The position numbers and the translations under genes are program-made. Below are positions 1 to 11,460 of a stretch of 64,000 nt of DNA, piece by piece. Numbering within the stretch: the stretch's first letter is position 1; each line of letters starts with the position of its first letter. A model generated the notes under the pieces. The model was not told where the DNA came from. It did no database searches and saw only the letters and a list, made by a program, of their open reading frames with translations. The stretch comes from Topomyia yanbarensis. Lineage: Eukaryota > Arthropoda > Insecta > Diptera > Culicidae. The stretch spans positions 87,689,113 to 87,753,112 of the forward strand of contig NC_080672.1 of NCBI RefSeq assembly GCF_030247195.1, given 5' to 3'.

Positions 1-3000
1 ATCAGATAAAAGATCGACCGAAAATATTGAAACCTATTGAAACGTTAGAAGTATTCTACTTCAAAATATAAAAAACCGACTTAATCCACCTAGCAGTGAG
101 ATGATGCATTTCTAACACATACTACTGTTAGATCGCCCATTAGTTTGCAGAGCTCATGCGAAGTAGACGCCCAACTAGAGGTGTGATAGCTTAACCGATT
201 GCCGTAAAAAAATATATGTAGTAGACCTCAAATCAATGAAACAAGTTATATTAAAAAATTAATAGAGGAAAAAATGGAAAAAAGTTGTCAGATTCATAAA
301 GTAGGTAGAATCCCTAACTGCAATCAAATTAATAAAATAAAAAAATCAGCTCATTAAATGTAAAATTAGACAAAATTGCTTGAGCATGAGCATGACCACA
401 ATTCGTAGTTACTATTCCACGATTTAACAGAACAAGGGAAATTTCACAGAGAATCACCGAATGCAGCCTGCGAGTAGCTATCGATTCTTAATGCGCACGT
501 TTCGGGAGCGCTTTACTTTGGAATTCCAATAACGGCGCCAGCCACGTTCTTACAGTCATCGGGAAAGGAAAGGAATGTTAGTGTGACCGCATCTCCACGT
601 TTGTCTTCGGGGAGGAGTTTTTGTTAGTGGGGTGAGGTAAAGAGTTACACGAATCTGGGTTAACCTAGATAAGTGATACAATCTATGCAACTCTCACAGG
701 TGTTATATTGCTATATACGTATATTGCTCTGGGCAATCGGCTACCGACAATTAATGATAGACAAATCGTTTGTTAAATTAATTCGGAAATTCTCAGTTTG
801 CAAAAAATGAGCGTCGGAAGTATTACATAGCTACTAAGGTATAATAGAATCAAACGAAATGCGAGCGATTTTAATAGTCCTTAATTCCGGTGATACTCGA
901 CATTGCAATAATAATGTAATATAATGTAAAGCGATTATTTTTGCTTTATTTGAAAATTTCGTAATACAAATAATATTTATTATTTTTTACTAGTGGCAAT
1001 GAAACGATTATTTCTTCACAAATGTTTGAAAAAATACATATTTGTATTCAATAAATATTAGCGATTGTTTTGTGCTACCTGCAGTGCATTTTGATCTGAA
1101 TAAAACAAAAATTACCTAATTATCCAAATCGACCAACTTTGTATGCTGAATACATAACCGAAGACACGCATGCGTAATTTTTAAAGGTTCCTGTTAAAAA
1201 TACAAGAAGTAATAGTAAACAAAAAGAACAACAAGAGATCACTTCACTATTTTAATACAACAACATAATACTACACAACTCAGAAGATGTAAGAATTGAA
1301 GAAGAGACCTCCATTGTGTCGCCTCTTACCGCAATAATCAAATTATAACATTATTGTTCACATGATCTCGATACGCGCACATGATGAAATATGGGATATG
1401 ACAATAAAAAATACCTGTGCCACTCATAACGGTATGTTACTAAGTATATGGAAATTAACATGATAACAATTAATATAATGAATGTGATTTAATAGAATAA
1501 AAGAAAACTAATAAACAATTAAATGAAACATTTGTTCTTCATGCTGACATGATTGCCGATGTTCCCGTTCTCTCCCGCGGACTGTCAACTCTCAATTATC
1601 AAACACAATTCATCAATCATGGTTCCACTCAGACAAAACCATGCGTATTTCTCACCTATATTAAATACGCTATTGATTAGCACACCTATCCTATCAGTAA
1701 ATACACGCTCCACTACAATGCCACCAAATCAACATGTAAAATTACGGTAAAAGATATGCAACCCACGCGTTGTGTTAGGATATTGTTTGGCGAGAGACCA
1801 CAGCCAATGCTGCTACAGTGAAATCAATGTTCTAAGCTAAAAAATCTGTGTCCCATCTGTGATGATCGAAACACACATTAAGTGTTGTAAATATGTGGTC
1901 TGTCAAATAAAATCTGTGTCGGACAAAAAATCCAAAAATCTGTGGCATTACAGAAATATTTGTGAATGTGGCTACCCTGACCACATCCACCTCTTCAAAT
2001 GTGTATTGAAAAGATTACGGATGTACGGAAAAAAATTCTTTCATAAATTCATGAAGAAAAGAGCACGAAGTCATGAACTGAACGATACACGAAAACCATG
2101 ACCAAGTTCCTAAAATTATGAATAAACAATCTCGTATTCATGAAACTAGTTTTGTTCCAAAAAAACCAGTTCGCACCGAATATATACATGGCGTTACATT
2201 TGAATGTTTGGTAGGGTGACCGTGGGTGTCCCTTGATATGTTTAGTTTTTTTATGATCCTTGTTCATACTTTGGGAATATACAGCCCACAGTTAAACGAT
2301 GCTCATGATTGCAGGAACTTATTCGCGATTTTTGTGATTTCTCATCACGGTACCATGATACTTTATTGACATGATGGAAACCGAGACCAAAGTTCACAAA
2401 ACAAAAGGGAGATTGAATATAATCATAAAACACATAATTTTTTTCATGGTCCCATTTTCGTAACGTGAAATCATGATTTTTTCCAGAATTTAATCACGAT
2501 TTTGGGGAGATTTTTTTCCATGATAGAAAAACTGAATTCCTTTATATAGGCAGTCCGGCCAAAAAGCCTAAAAAATATTGCATATATTTGAAGTGCACAT
2601 TTTTAATAGTGTTTATTGAAATTTTCATGCCTATCAGACGACTAGAAATGAAATCGCAAGGAAAGGATCGAAAGAAAAACCTTCAATGCATTCCATCGAT
2701 GTACAGTGGAGTATCCAATATACCAAACCTGATCAAAATTATTTTGAAGGTTTTTTGTTTAACAAAACACTTATAACTTTATAAAAAGTAGACTGGAGTG
2801 TTATGGAAGAAAAATCAATTCACCCTGAAGCGATATTTTAATTTTCTCGTTATTGATTTCATCATTTTCGATAAAAATACCTGCGAGAAATTAAAATTAA
2901 ATAGATGGTTCTTAAATGAAATCTGTACGGAACTTTTCGCAAGGATTCATGACCTGGCTCATATTGGAAATCGAAAAGGGCACCGCGACAATCCGAATAG

Positions 3001-4300
3001 AGTGGCTCAATTTACACATTCCCCACGTACATAGTTCGAGTGTTTTATAAACTGTGATTGTTTTGGAACACAAATCAGCTTTTTCAAATCAAATCAACTT
3101 TTTGGTAAATTAGGAACACTTTCCGGGACGTTTTAACATGCGGGACAAGACCTTGACATCCGGAACTGTCCCGCCCAATACGGGACGTCTCGTCACATCA
3201 GAGTAGCTTCTACAAAAAAGCAAGGTTCGGCGACACTTACTGTATTCACCTATTTTTTTTTTAATTTGATTATGTCGGCAAATTGTCTAGAGTGCGGATT
3301 TAGTCCAAGAAGGTGATCGAATTTAAATGTTTTATAAGCGTTTTTTGCGTGGTAAAGAAATATTCCTTCTTATAACTGGTTGTCTCCCATTCGTACTTGA
3401 AATCATTTCTATGATGATTATAAGATGAAGTCTATGATCTTTTATCTTGTAAGCCAGAATGGGTCAATGGCCTTAAATATTTCATCTACTTTGTTGAATC
3501 GCTCGCAACACACCTTTCTGAACATTCCTCCATTAAATCAAAATGATGCTTTCTTGTAACTATGGAAACAGTTCCGCCATATCTTGAAATATGTGCAATT
3601 GGATAAAAATTGCCAGGTCTGTCATATGATATATTTCATTCAATCGGAAACTATCGGAAATCAACTTTTTAAATTTTAAGTGCACTAGAAAATTTTCATT
3701 CTTATATTTAATACATGTGTGCCTATGATGCTCGGTAAATATTTAGGTAATTTATTTGAATTAGAAAAACGTAATATGATTCTACAAGCCTTTTTTACAA
3801 CTTTAATGACAGTTTTGAATAAAAATCGCTTCGGATTCTCATGAACTTTTGAATTGAACTCACAATTTTTGAGGATTATATACAACTCAAAAAGAACCTA
3901 AAATCAGTCGATTAGTATCTCTTGTAACGTGGGTCAACACAACATTTAAAACCAATAAAATCTGTCAAACGGTGCGGAAATCATCACACTACACCATTAA
4001 ACAGCATATAACAATGGTAGCTTAATTTAGTATTTTTGACTTTTGATCAGGTTTTTAATTAATTTACTCCTTTATGCGATGCTTAGAGCTTGTCTTTCCT
4101 TTTCCAAAAATCAATTTTTTTTATTTCCCGAAACAGTCTACCCCCTTAAGTGTACCTACTAATTTAGGTCACTTTTTTAATATAAAAAACCCGCGCAAAC
4201 GAACCAATGGAGGAAGGTTAATATGAAATATTAAAAAAAAATTAACCACATTTGTAGAACAACAATATAAAATTTCCAACCACCCTAATGAACTCAGCGT
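1..4300. other. AT-rich non-coding stretch, no gene recognised
   Basis: No open frame here has a recognisable domain, and the short ORFs are the size expected by chance in AT-rich DNA. The part from about 1840 to 2560 has the patchy look of old interspersed repeats, with many CATGA/TCATG words and the recurring word AAAATCTGTG. Around 3120-3190 the words GCGGGACA and TACGGGAC recur in a pattern suggesting another decayed repeat. Family membership cannot be assigned by eye. If the exon at 5.7 kb is real, this is upstream flanking DNA. Confidence 0.6.
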
Positions 4301-4528
4301 ATGTCAGTACATATCTTGGCGCGTTTGGCATGCCAATTTTTCTCCGAACCGATTAAACTTCCTCCTCCAACCCCATCCTCTCCGGCGTGCAATTAGAGGA
4401 ACAATTTGTCCATCCGAAAGTTATCCGTAAATCGGTGATGGTATCTTCCCTGGTCTGACTGAACCCATTAACGGTCTTACACAAGCCTTGATGAGTGCCA
4501 TCAAGCCTAACTGGGCTAAACAAACAAT

Positions 4529-4568
4529 CTCGCTCACTCACAACACATCACTTTTGTGAGTTAGCGAG
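4529..4568. repeat. Short perfect-looking hairpin
   Basis: CTCGCTCACTCACAA at 4529-4543 pairs with TTGTGAGTTAGCGAG at 4554-4568. This gives a 15-bp stem with one mismatch and a 10-nt loop. It lies just upstream of the GC-richer leader block. It could be a decayed MITE end or chance; no function is inferred. Confidence 0.6.
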
Positions 4569-4699
4569 GCTGGAAAGAACCCATGTACGTATGTACGGGC
4601 AGCGCGCAACAAATTGTTTAAAACAACTACTAGGTCTAATTCCGACTAATTTTGATTTTATTGTGCCTGTTTAGTTAACAACATAGCGGGATAGTGCCC

Positions 4700-5693
4700 G
4701 AAAAAGTCATTAGAATCCACGAAAGCTTACCATATACACACACACACACCAAAATAAACGGGCAAATAGTTAGCGGTTCATTCCTGTTCCTGCGAGCGAT
4801 AGAAATGCTAGTGTTTTCCCCATCTGAGTCGGAGTCGCCTGCGGCGATCTGCTAATCGAGGTGGGACCACGAATCACTTTGCGATGGCGCGTGAACTTGC
4901 CCTTGCTCCCCTGCCCCAACCCGACTACGACGACGATCGCTGATGCAACCACCACGGGTGGGGTAGGGGGGTTAGTCAAGGCAAGCGACAAATTAATCAA
5001 ACCATTTGTTTTGTTATACATTTTTTTAGGAACGGCTAGTGAAACACGCTCATGCCTTTCGAAAGCGCATGCATACTTTAGTGAGTGAGCTAATGAAGCG
5101 AAGAAATCAGAAAAAAATGAACAAAAATAAATAATAACACAGAATTACAACCGAAGTGAACTTGAAGTCGACGTGAGGAAATAAATAAAAACCGGGAAGT
5201 GTGTGAATGTTCGTTGGGAGCATGCTGTAAGAGGCGGTGTTCTAAGAACCTACAGTCCCTATCGGTGAACACGATCTTGACAATTTGGAGAACGACCAAG
5301 CCATAACAATAAAAGTGCCAACAAGTGTTTTTCTTTCTCTCTCTCTCTCCCTCTGCCAACCATCCATTATTATTGGTGGAGCTGTTCGACACGACGACGA
5401 CGACGACGTGCCAGGAAACGGATGGAAATTTAATTCGTTTCAATTGATAGTTTGACATTTTCAAGCGTAGCATTCAATAGATAAGAGTGTTGTGTTTCTT
5501 GTTTGCCTGATCGGTTGAAGTATCTGTCTCTGTCTGGCTGTGTGTGTGTATACCTACAGCATCATGCCTGGTGTGAAGTGAAAACACGTGAGAGTATTCT
5601 ATATCGAACACAGACGACAGTTCCGCCGAATCGTGTCCCCAGCCAGCAGATGGTTCCGAGGTTGTTACATTCGGGTGCGCGCAGGATAGTTCG
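4700..5693 (+). other. Candidate promoter-proximal region and 5' UTR of a host gene
   Basis: The composition changes here from AT-rich repeat debris to mixed-complexity DNA with microsatellite-like runs: CA repeat at 4738-4750, CT-rich run near 5331-5350, ACG triplets near 5393-5408, GT run near 5542-5549. A-rich text such as AAGTGCCAACAAGTG is typical of insect leaders. No clear TATA box or initiator was found, so the transcription start is unknown. The frame of ATG 5694 is open upstream back to a TGA at 5589-5591 but holds no earlier ATG, which supports 5694 as the first usable start. Several ORFs on either strand cross this block without agreement and are treated as chance. The assignment is an inference from composition and from the donor site that follows. 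Confidence 0.4.
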
Positions 5694-5760
5694 ATGATGG
5701 AACCGAGAGTGATCTTCCTCAAGCCGAAGAACAGCAGAAGTGGTAGTTATAGCAACAAAG
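5694..5760 (+). CDS. Putative first coding exon (22 codons plus 1 nt) of an unidentified host gene
   Basis: The sequence ATGATGGAACCGAGAGTG begins an open stretch of 22 codons plus one base. It ends at AACAAAG|GTAAAT (5760/5761), a good insect 5' splice site. The predicted peptide starts MMEPRVIFLKPKNS and continues with a Ser/Asn/Gly-rich tail; I do not recognise it. The second ATG, at 5697, could equally be the start. The exon ends in phase 1. The acceptor at 15838 supplies GT, giving a Gly codon and an open frame of 22 further codons. No other convincing exon was found in the remaining 48 kb, so the body of the gene probably lies downstream of the window. A chance ATG plus donor cannot be excluded without transcript data. 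Confidence 0.4.
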
Positions 5761-6063
5761 GTAAATGGCATTAAGGTGAAAGCTTGAAAATTTTTGATTG
5801 ATTATTTCAGGAAGAAATTGTCATTATGACGTATCAATGAGTTTGTTATTTTGTTTTCTTTATCTTTAAGAACTCGTGGTATTTTACGTTGGTTCCTTAG
5901 CTTTTTTCCAAATGCTAAATGCCTTACGATATGAACTGTATAATCGAATAAGAAAGTAAACAAAGAGTGACTCTCATTATATTACCTACACACCTAGAAA
6001 AAATGAAATCTGTATCTGTACAATGTGTTGAATTTTATATGGGTGAGGCAATGCTATTACATT

Positions 6064-6536
6064 TCTCGACAAACATATCATTAGGACCCAAAAGCCAAAT
6101 GTAAAAATTCACTTTGAGATGAAATTGCGGAGAAACCGTTATCACCCAAGCACGGTGCATAGTAGTCAACAAAAGAAAGAAACTTTTCTCTTTTGTTTGC
6201 TATAAACGGCTGCGCTGGGCGATAAACGATTCGTCCGGAATTTCCCTCCAAAGTGAATGTTGACAGTTCCATATTAAATATGCAAAAGGGCGAATAAGAT
6301 TTGTAAACAAACTTTTATTTTGATGGTTTCTTTTAATTTACTATAATTTCAATGCACAAAACAATTGAAATTACTTCTACGAAGGGTAAAAATTTACATT
6401 AACGCATATTTTTCATGAATTTCCACTCTTCAGCAGACTAATGAGCGAAACAAGTCTGTTTACAAAAAACACTTTCGCCCTTTTGACGAATTAATATTGA
6501 GTTGATGTTTGAGACCTAATCATAAGTTTGTCGAGA
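6064..6536. mobile_element. MITE with TCTCGACAAACAT ends (family 1), interrupted by another MITE
   Basis: The left end TCTCGACAAACATATCATTA is matched by an inverted copy at the right end that finishes GTCGAGA at 6536. An internal hairpin near 6100-6270 pairs a CACTTTGAGATG-type arm with an AAAGTGAATG-type arm and is shared with the copy at 51337-51573. The insert at 6284-6484 explains why this copy is about twice as long as the other. No transposase is present. Confidence 0.65.
6284..6484. mobile_element. Nested MITE with AAAAGGGCGAA ends
   Basis: The terminal inverted repeats read AAAAGGGCGAATAAGA...TGTAAACAAAC at the left. The right-end complement is AAAAGGGCGAAAGTG...TGTAAACAGAC. Length is 201 bp. 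It sits inside the TCTCGAC MITE. The flanks ATTAAATA and ATTAATAT are similar and may be a decayed target-site duplication. A related single end, ACGCCCTTTTG, occurs near 23237. Confidence 0.6.
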
Positions 6537-7120
6537 TTTTCGCTCGATCTCTGTATATTTATGGCGTAACAAATTGCGATTTCCATAGACGCCTACGAAA
6601 AACTATCTAAAATTGAGATCTTTTGGCTGAATTTTGGGGTAGCGTTGAAGGTAGTTTCCATTTAACCACGGAAAAAACCTCTTTTCATTGCTTTCACCTT
6701 GGGTTTAGTGTACTTACACTTAAGTTCAATTTATAGCTCAAACAACTCAAAAGTTTATTTAACAGAAGAGCACGACTGAGTCGAATCTATCGTTATGTCA
6801 TTGACATCATTAATAAGTGCGAATGAGATGCAAAATTCAAAACTAGCTAGATTTAATTAAAAAGAACCTATTCTTTGCGTTGTTTTATTTTCACGTGTAC
6901 ACCTGTGTTTCTTCAATTTTTTCGGTTCTAATCTATATAAATCTGACATTCACCCTTACCTGTTAAATATATCACATTGACACCTGTACATTTTCGAGTA
7001 AGCGGCGAATTTACAGAGCCATTCATATAATGCAATAGGAATTCATGCATAGCGCGAAAGTACAGGGTGATTCATCATGAGTTTTTTTTTAAACTAGCAA
7101 AAACACTAAAAAATGAATAA

Positions 7121-7656
7121 AAGGGTATATGTCCTCCCGAAACTATTCAAGCTATACTACGTACCCTGAATTTGGTCTACAATTGCAGTTCGCCAGCAAA
7201 CGTAATTAGGTCGATTCCGTCACCGACATCCATCTGTTCACCGCGGAACTTGAAGGACACGAAAGCCACCTTTTCCAGTCAGATAACAACTATCTAAACA
7301 AATCAGATGATTTCAAAGAACATTGAACTCTTGTATTTGTTTGCTCAGGAAATACAATGAATGAATATCATCTACCGGAATAGGACATACGGATGCTGCC
7401 TTCGTTGAAAGCTCACCCCTATTACAGGTGTTTGCTTCCACCACCGCGACCGTTCAACCGTCAGGAGACTACTTGCAGGGGCATCTTAAAATCTACTATC
7501 AGAACGTAAGAGGACAATGCACAAAAATTGGTGAGCTGTTCGTCGCTGCCTCGACATCTGAATGTCGATCATGATGTTATTGTTCTGATCAAAACCTGGC
7601 TGAATGATCGCGATCCTAACAGTGCAGAGAAAAAACGTGGTGGTGTGCTCATTGCA
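7121..7656 (+). mobile_element. LINE fragment (5' leader and start of endonuclease), copy 1
   Basis: This stretch is closely similar along its length to 10862-11345. Both share GTCCTCCCGAA, CAAGCTATACTACGTACC and AACTTGAAGGA, then a frame starting LKIYYQNVRG, the N-terminus of a non-LTR endonuclease. It lies inside the CAGGGTGATT transposon, between the transposase stop and the right-hand TIR as read on the transposase strand. Only the 5' part of the LINE is present, so it has been internally deleted. A target-site duplication was not clear. Confidence 0.6.
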
Positions 7657-7690
7657 GAAATTTGCTCGAATGAACATTCTTTGCCATTTA

Positions 7691-8290
7691 TTATTTGTGA
7701 ACAATTTCTTTTAAATGTTGACCATGGCAGTACGCGAGGTGGTCCATTCGAGTGGTCCAATTTTGGAATACGCGTTCGAGCATTTCAAGTGGTATATGAT
7801 AAATTACTCGAGCAATGCTGGTTTCCAATGTTTCAATCACATCCACATATATTTTTGACTTCACATAGCTCGATGGAAAAAAGTCTATAGGTGTGATAGG
7901 CGGCCAATTGACAGGTCCACGGGGAAAAATTAAACGTTCGCCGAATTTCGTACGCAATCATTCCACTGTGAAGTTGCTTGTGTGGTATCTGGCGCCGTCT
8001 TATTGGAACCAAATGTTGTCAAGACTGCTGCCTTCAAGTTCGGGCAGTAACCAGTCTCTTAACATGCTTTTGAACCAAAACTCCCGCAAAACACGCCATG
8101 TTGTTGCATTCGACAAACCAAGTTGTTGAGAACGGTGTCAAATCGATTCTTCGCGATCATCGCGTGCACTCTCGGTCGCCGCCGCCATGTTTTCTCCTCT
8201 GCGTACTAGATGTGGTCGATTATCATCCAATAACGTGAACTGTGACTCTTACTTTTCGATTGTATGGCGAATAGTGGACTCACCATAGTA
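7691..8290 (-). pseudogene. Tc1/mariner-type transposase remnant (DDE_3-like)
   Basis: The minus-strand frame ending at 7691 has a C-terminal block with FPRGPVNWPP, TPIDFF and a VKSKIY segment. This is recognisable as the part of DDE_3-like transposases that normally reads NWPPRSCDLTPLDFF and precedes the last acidic residue. Upstream are SLDNIWFQ*DGARYHTS, with a stop codon at a usually invariant Gln, and a helix-turn-helix-like stretch with the signature SQQLGLSNATTWRVLREF. The region between HTH and WFQ is too short for the family, so the first catalytic Asp has been deleted. This copy cannot be functional. Family placement rests on motif recognition; the subfamily is not certain. Confidence 0.6.
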
Positions 8291-8809
8291 TGGCCGGAGT
8301 GCACGAAACACATTCGCCACATAGCGCTGATATTCGTAATACCGTTGAACAGTCGTCCCAAACGAACGTCGTACAAAATGTTCGCTCTGATTCTGGGCTC
8401 ATATTAAACCCACACTTCGTGTACGAACTCAAACATGCTATTTCGTACTGAACACCTGCACATGTTCGCCTGAACAACTGAACCCTATGTACGTATACGG
8501 TGTGCATACACATAGGTTCGTGGCACCAGTATTCTCTTTCTCACTATCTTCATCACTAGCGTTAACCTTTTTTGCCTTGTGCGAATCGTTCTCGTGCACG
8601 CACACGGATGTTTGAACTAGAGTTTGTACATCTGGTTCGATGCTCGAGGCGAATCTGTACATCGAGATGAAGCATGTTTGAGGTCGAACGCGTGCACAAA
8701 ATTTTGCACACAGGTACAAATTGTCGATGTTCATGGGAAGTGTGCCGTTGAATAATTTGAGGATGGTGAGCCGGTGCCGTTCCATTATGAAATAGCAAAT
8801 CACCCTGTA

Positions 8810-9359
8810 GACACATAATATTAGATTGTATTGGAGCCAATACTGTTCATATTAGCGATTTTACATATTCTACAATGTTTGTGTGTGTGTAAAAAGTGTT
8901 ATCTTTTGGTAATATTATTTAAAAAAATACTGATCATAGGAGGCCAAAGAAAATGTATCTTTTGAACCAAAAGAGATAGCGCTTGACTGTCTTCGACAAA
9001 GTTGTAGAGAAGAGTATTTTTATAAATTTTACAGAAGGCATCTTGTCTCTATCACACAGTAATCAAGTTGCGAGACATGAATGAACAATGAATGACATGA
9101 ATGACAATGTGATGAACTCTTTAAATTCTTAATTTTACTTATAACTTTTTTTGTTTCTGATTTTTCGCATTAATAATATTAAAAGATAATTTTTAACATT
9201 ACAAACGCAATTTTCCGGAAGAAACGTATAACTTCACTATTTACCAAATCTGTAATTATGTTATAAATTATTCTCATAGGACTAGGCTTCACCTTTAAAA
9301 CGAACGTTTGTCCATAAGCGCCCGTTCAGAAGTTCTACACTGTTGATAGCATTATGTCT
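8810..9359. other. Intron-like sequence, no gene
   Basis: AT-rich non-coding DNA. A GT microsatellite lies at about 8879-8890. The phrase CTTCGACAAAGTTGTAGAGA at 8991-9010 recurs in similar form at 33549, 39441 and 39756, which suggests an old dispersed repeat. Nothing else is supported. Confidence 0.5.
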
Positions 9360-9481
9360 GGCCCTCCTACAATCGCGTGAATGGCTCACTGAAGAAGCAG
9401 GCGCTGATTTTCAAAGACGCTTTTGCTTGTTTATCTGGGTGGCGCACATTCTGTGTACTAGCGCGTCTGTTGGAAAGTTTA
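9360..9481 (+). mobile_element. About 120-bp MITE, family 2, copy A (most diverged)
   Basis: CCCTCCTACAATCGCGTGAA followed by GGCTCACTGAAGAAGCAGGC aligns to the copies at 16834-16952 (reverse) and 63443-63565. Those carry CTCCGGNANTCGCG ends and a GAGCAGCCGCTG core. The right end here, GCGCGTCTGTTGGAAAGTTT, corresponds to GTGCGATTTCCGGAAGGTTA in copy C. It is a relic. Confidence 0.55.
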
Positions 9482-10039
9482 CACCGATTTTGAATGATTT
9501 TCTGACAGGTGCTGTATAGCTTCATCTTGGTCCGCTTAATCACTTGAACGCGTGGGAATGCATGGCCGAGAACGACGCTCCAATATCATCACCTCTTTTC
9601 CACCTGACAAATCTGCAGGCAGTATGTAACACCAAATAAACTGCAGGGCAATATTGAGCCCGATACCGGTCGACAAAAAGGTAGATTTTCAATCCTTTTT
9701 GTAGTTAGTAACGACAATAAGTGTTGTCTTTTGTTTAACGGTGACTGAAAGAAAATCTCGCAATTGACAGTCGAAAGTTTGCGCAGATGACCTAATAATT
9801 GAAAATTATATGACTGGCGGCAAGTCTTTTATGAACGACCACACGCGTCCACATGCCTACTCATATAGTTGAGATCGACAGCGTAGTCACCGATTCGATT
9901 TGGTATTGAGTGAATCTACTGAAGTACTTCTACTGAAGTACGCCCAAAAGCGCACTCCTATGTAAACTTTTTCTGTAAAGTCAGTTAAATCCAATGAAAT
10001 TGTCAATCGATAGCAAATGGTCGTCATTTGACCGATCGA
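9482..10039 (+). other. Probable LINE leader / decayed ORF1 start
   Basis: No intact frame. The stretch leads directly into the recognisable LINE ORF1 at about 10040, so the 3' half may be the start of that ORF or its 5' UTR. The words TACTGAAGTACTTCTACTGAAGTA near 9918-9941 form a short tandem and palindromic repeat. Confidence 0.35.
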
Positions 10040-10753
10040 GTATCAAGTCGTGACTGTTACAAAGTAGGAAATCCAAGGCAAGCTTGAACCTATTTTGTTG
10101 GGTATCAAAGAAGTATTATGCCAATCCAATAGAGAAGCAACGGTTAGATGTGCCTCCCGTGAATCAGCCCTTAGATTGCTCAGTACAGTAAAAGCAAATC
10201 TATCTGAGATGCACAACGCTGACGTTTAGGTTTTGACTCTAAAACCTAAAGTAAAAATCTGCTAGTTGTACTGACGACATCACTACGCATAGCTTCGTGG
10301 AACAAGTAGTTCAGAAAAACATTTTTTCTGAGTCTGCCAACCTATCGGTGATACGAATCGTGTAAAACGAAAAACACAGATAATCCGATGTTTGCTATTA
10401 TTGAAACTGATGCCAAAACGTTCGAAAAGCTGATGCAACTACAACGTATCGACTTAGGTTGGATGCTATGCAAGGCCTCTGAATATGTAAGCGTGCCCGC
10501 TACTATTTGTGCTCGGAGTACGGCCTTAAAGCTGTCCCATGCAATAAGTCCCCATGCTGATCGTTTTGCGTCGAAGGCACGAGCATTAAGAATATATTTC
10601 AGACATCCGAAAATGTATTAATTGCCACAATGCTAATGCGGCGAGAAGCCCTGAAGATCAAACGCAAACTGAGCATGCCTACTGGAGTTCTGAGTGCCCC
10701 CTGTACCAAACTCGAGTTGGGCAGTCACGCCGCATCATCGATTACAGTACATA
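10040..10753 (+). pseudogene. LINE ORF1 (gag-like, CCHC zinc knuckles), broken
   Basis: Frames joined over several shifts give a gag-like nucleic-acid-binding protein of a non-LTR retrotransposon. Readable pieces in order are ILLGIKEVLCQ and VRCASRESALRLLSTVKANL near 10090-10220, then FVEQVVQKN, then MFAIIETDAKTFEKLMQLQR and IDLGWMLCKASEYVSV (10388-10500). After those come a degraded Cys knuckle (CSEYGLKAVPC), CINCHNANAA, SSECPLYQTR and a stop at about 10753. This protein binds element RNA during retrotransposition. Several stops and frameshifts make the copy dead. ORF2 sequence of the same family follows at 11150, so the two probably belong to one insertion with a short duplicated segment between them. 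Confidence 0.65.
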
Positions 10754-10861
10754 GAAACTAACGCAACCCGTAATCAGCTCGGTTCCATCACCGACGCCCA
10801 TCTGTTTGTCCCGGAACTTGGATGTTTTGGCGGAGACCTTTTTTGATCAGGTAAAGCTAAG

Positions 10862-11460
10862 CTAAGGGTAAATGTCCTCCCGAAGCTATTCAAGCTATAC
10901 TACGTACCGTGAATTTGGTCTACGATTACGTAATCAGGCCGTTAGCAACACCCATCTGCCCACCGAGGAACTTGAAGGATACGAAAGCGACCTTTTCCAT
11001 CAGATAACAAAGCTCTAAACAATCAGACCAATTCAATGAACATTGAACTTTTGTATCCGTTCGCTCAGGAAAATACAATAACCCTTATTACAGGCGTCTG
11101 CTTGTACCACCGCCACTCGATCTTCCACCGTTCAACCATCGGGAGGCTACTTGAGGGGGCATCTAAAAATCTACTATCAGAACGTGAGAGGACTACGCGC
11201 AAAAATTGATGAGCTGTTCGTCGCTGCTTCAGATGTCGATCATGATGTTATTGTTCTGATCGAAACGTGGCTGAATGATCGCGATTCTAACAGTGCAGCG
11301 TAAAAACGTGGTGGTGGTGATGTGCTCATTGCTGCCTCTAACAAACTTTCATCCAAACATTAAAATGACACTCACAATCTCGTACAACTCTAGATAAACA
11401 TTCGTGCCTCTATCTGTGTGGATGTAGTACATATTTCCCCGATTCCGCAAACGATGTTTT
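10862..11460 (+). pseudogene. LINE ORF2 start (endonuclease domain), copy 2, truncated
   Basis: The leader is shared with 7121-7656. From about 11150 the frame reads LKIYYQNVRGLRAKIDELFVAAS, then DHDVIVLIETWLNDRD. This is the beginning of the APE-type endonuclease of Jockey-like elements; the Asn of QN and the Glu of ET are the usual metal-binding and catalytic positions. A stop replaces a codon near 11300. The frame is again recognisable as SNKLSSKH and INIRASICVDVVHI up to about 11460. The remaining endonuclease and the reverse transcriptase are missing. A short stretch at 10760-10850 repeats the leader words CACCGACGCCCATCTG and GGAACTTG. Confidence 0.65.

Larger units (their letters stand above)
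5761..7062 (+). other. Proximal part of putative long intron, containing MITEs
   Basis: Non-coding AT-rich DNA. At 5989 a single end of the CACACCTAGAAAAA inverted-repeat family, preceded by TA, can be read. Its partner end was not found, so that copy is truncated. The nested MITE pair at 6064-6536 is listed separately. The remainder shows no coding or repeat structure I can name. Confidence 0.5.
7063..8807 (-). mobile_element. Degraded Tc1/mariner-superfamily transposon with CAGGGTGATT ends
   Basis: The ends are CAGGGTGATT at 7063 and its complement AATCACCCTG at 8807, each flanked by TA, the target used by this superfamily. Transposase remains lie on the minus strand. From about 7691 to 8290 they include an HTH-like segment, then WFQ*DGA around a catalytic Asp (with a stop), then a C-terminal block. 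A second piece near 8730-8785 could be the N-terminus (MERHRLTILK). The plus-strand LINE fragment at 7121-7656 and unidentified DNA at about 8290-8740 interrupt it. Confidence 0.65.

Noticed and set aside
5090..5771. Long minus-strand ORFs opposite the leader and first exon
   Set aside because: They are shadows of low-stop composition. They contain runs such as VVVVVV from ACG repeats and lack start or splice support.
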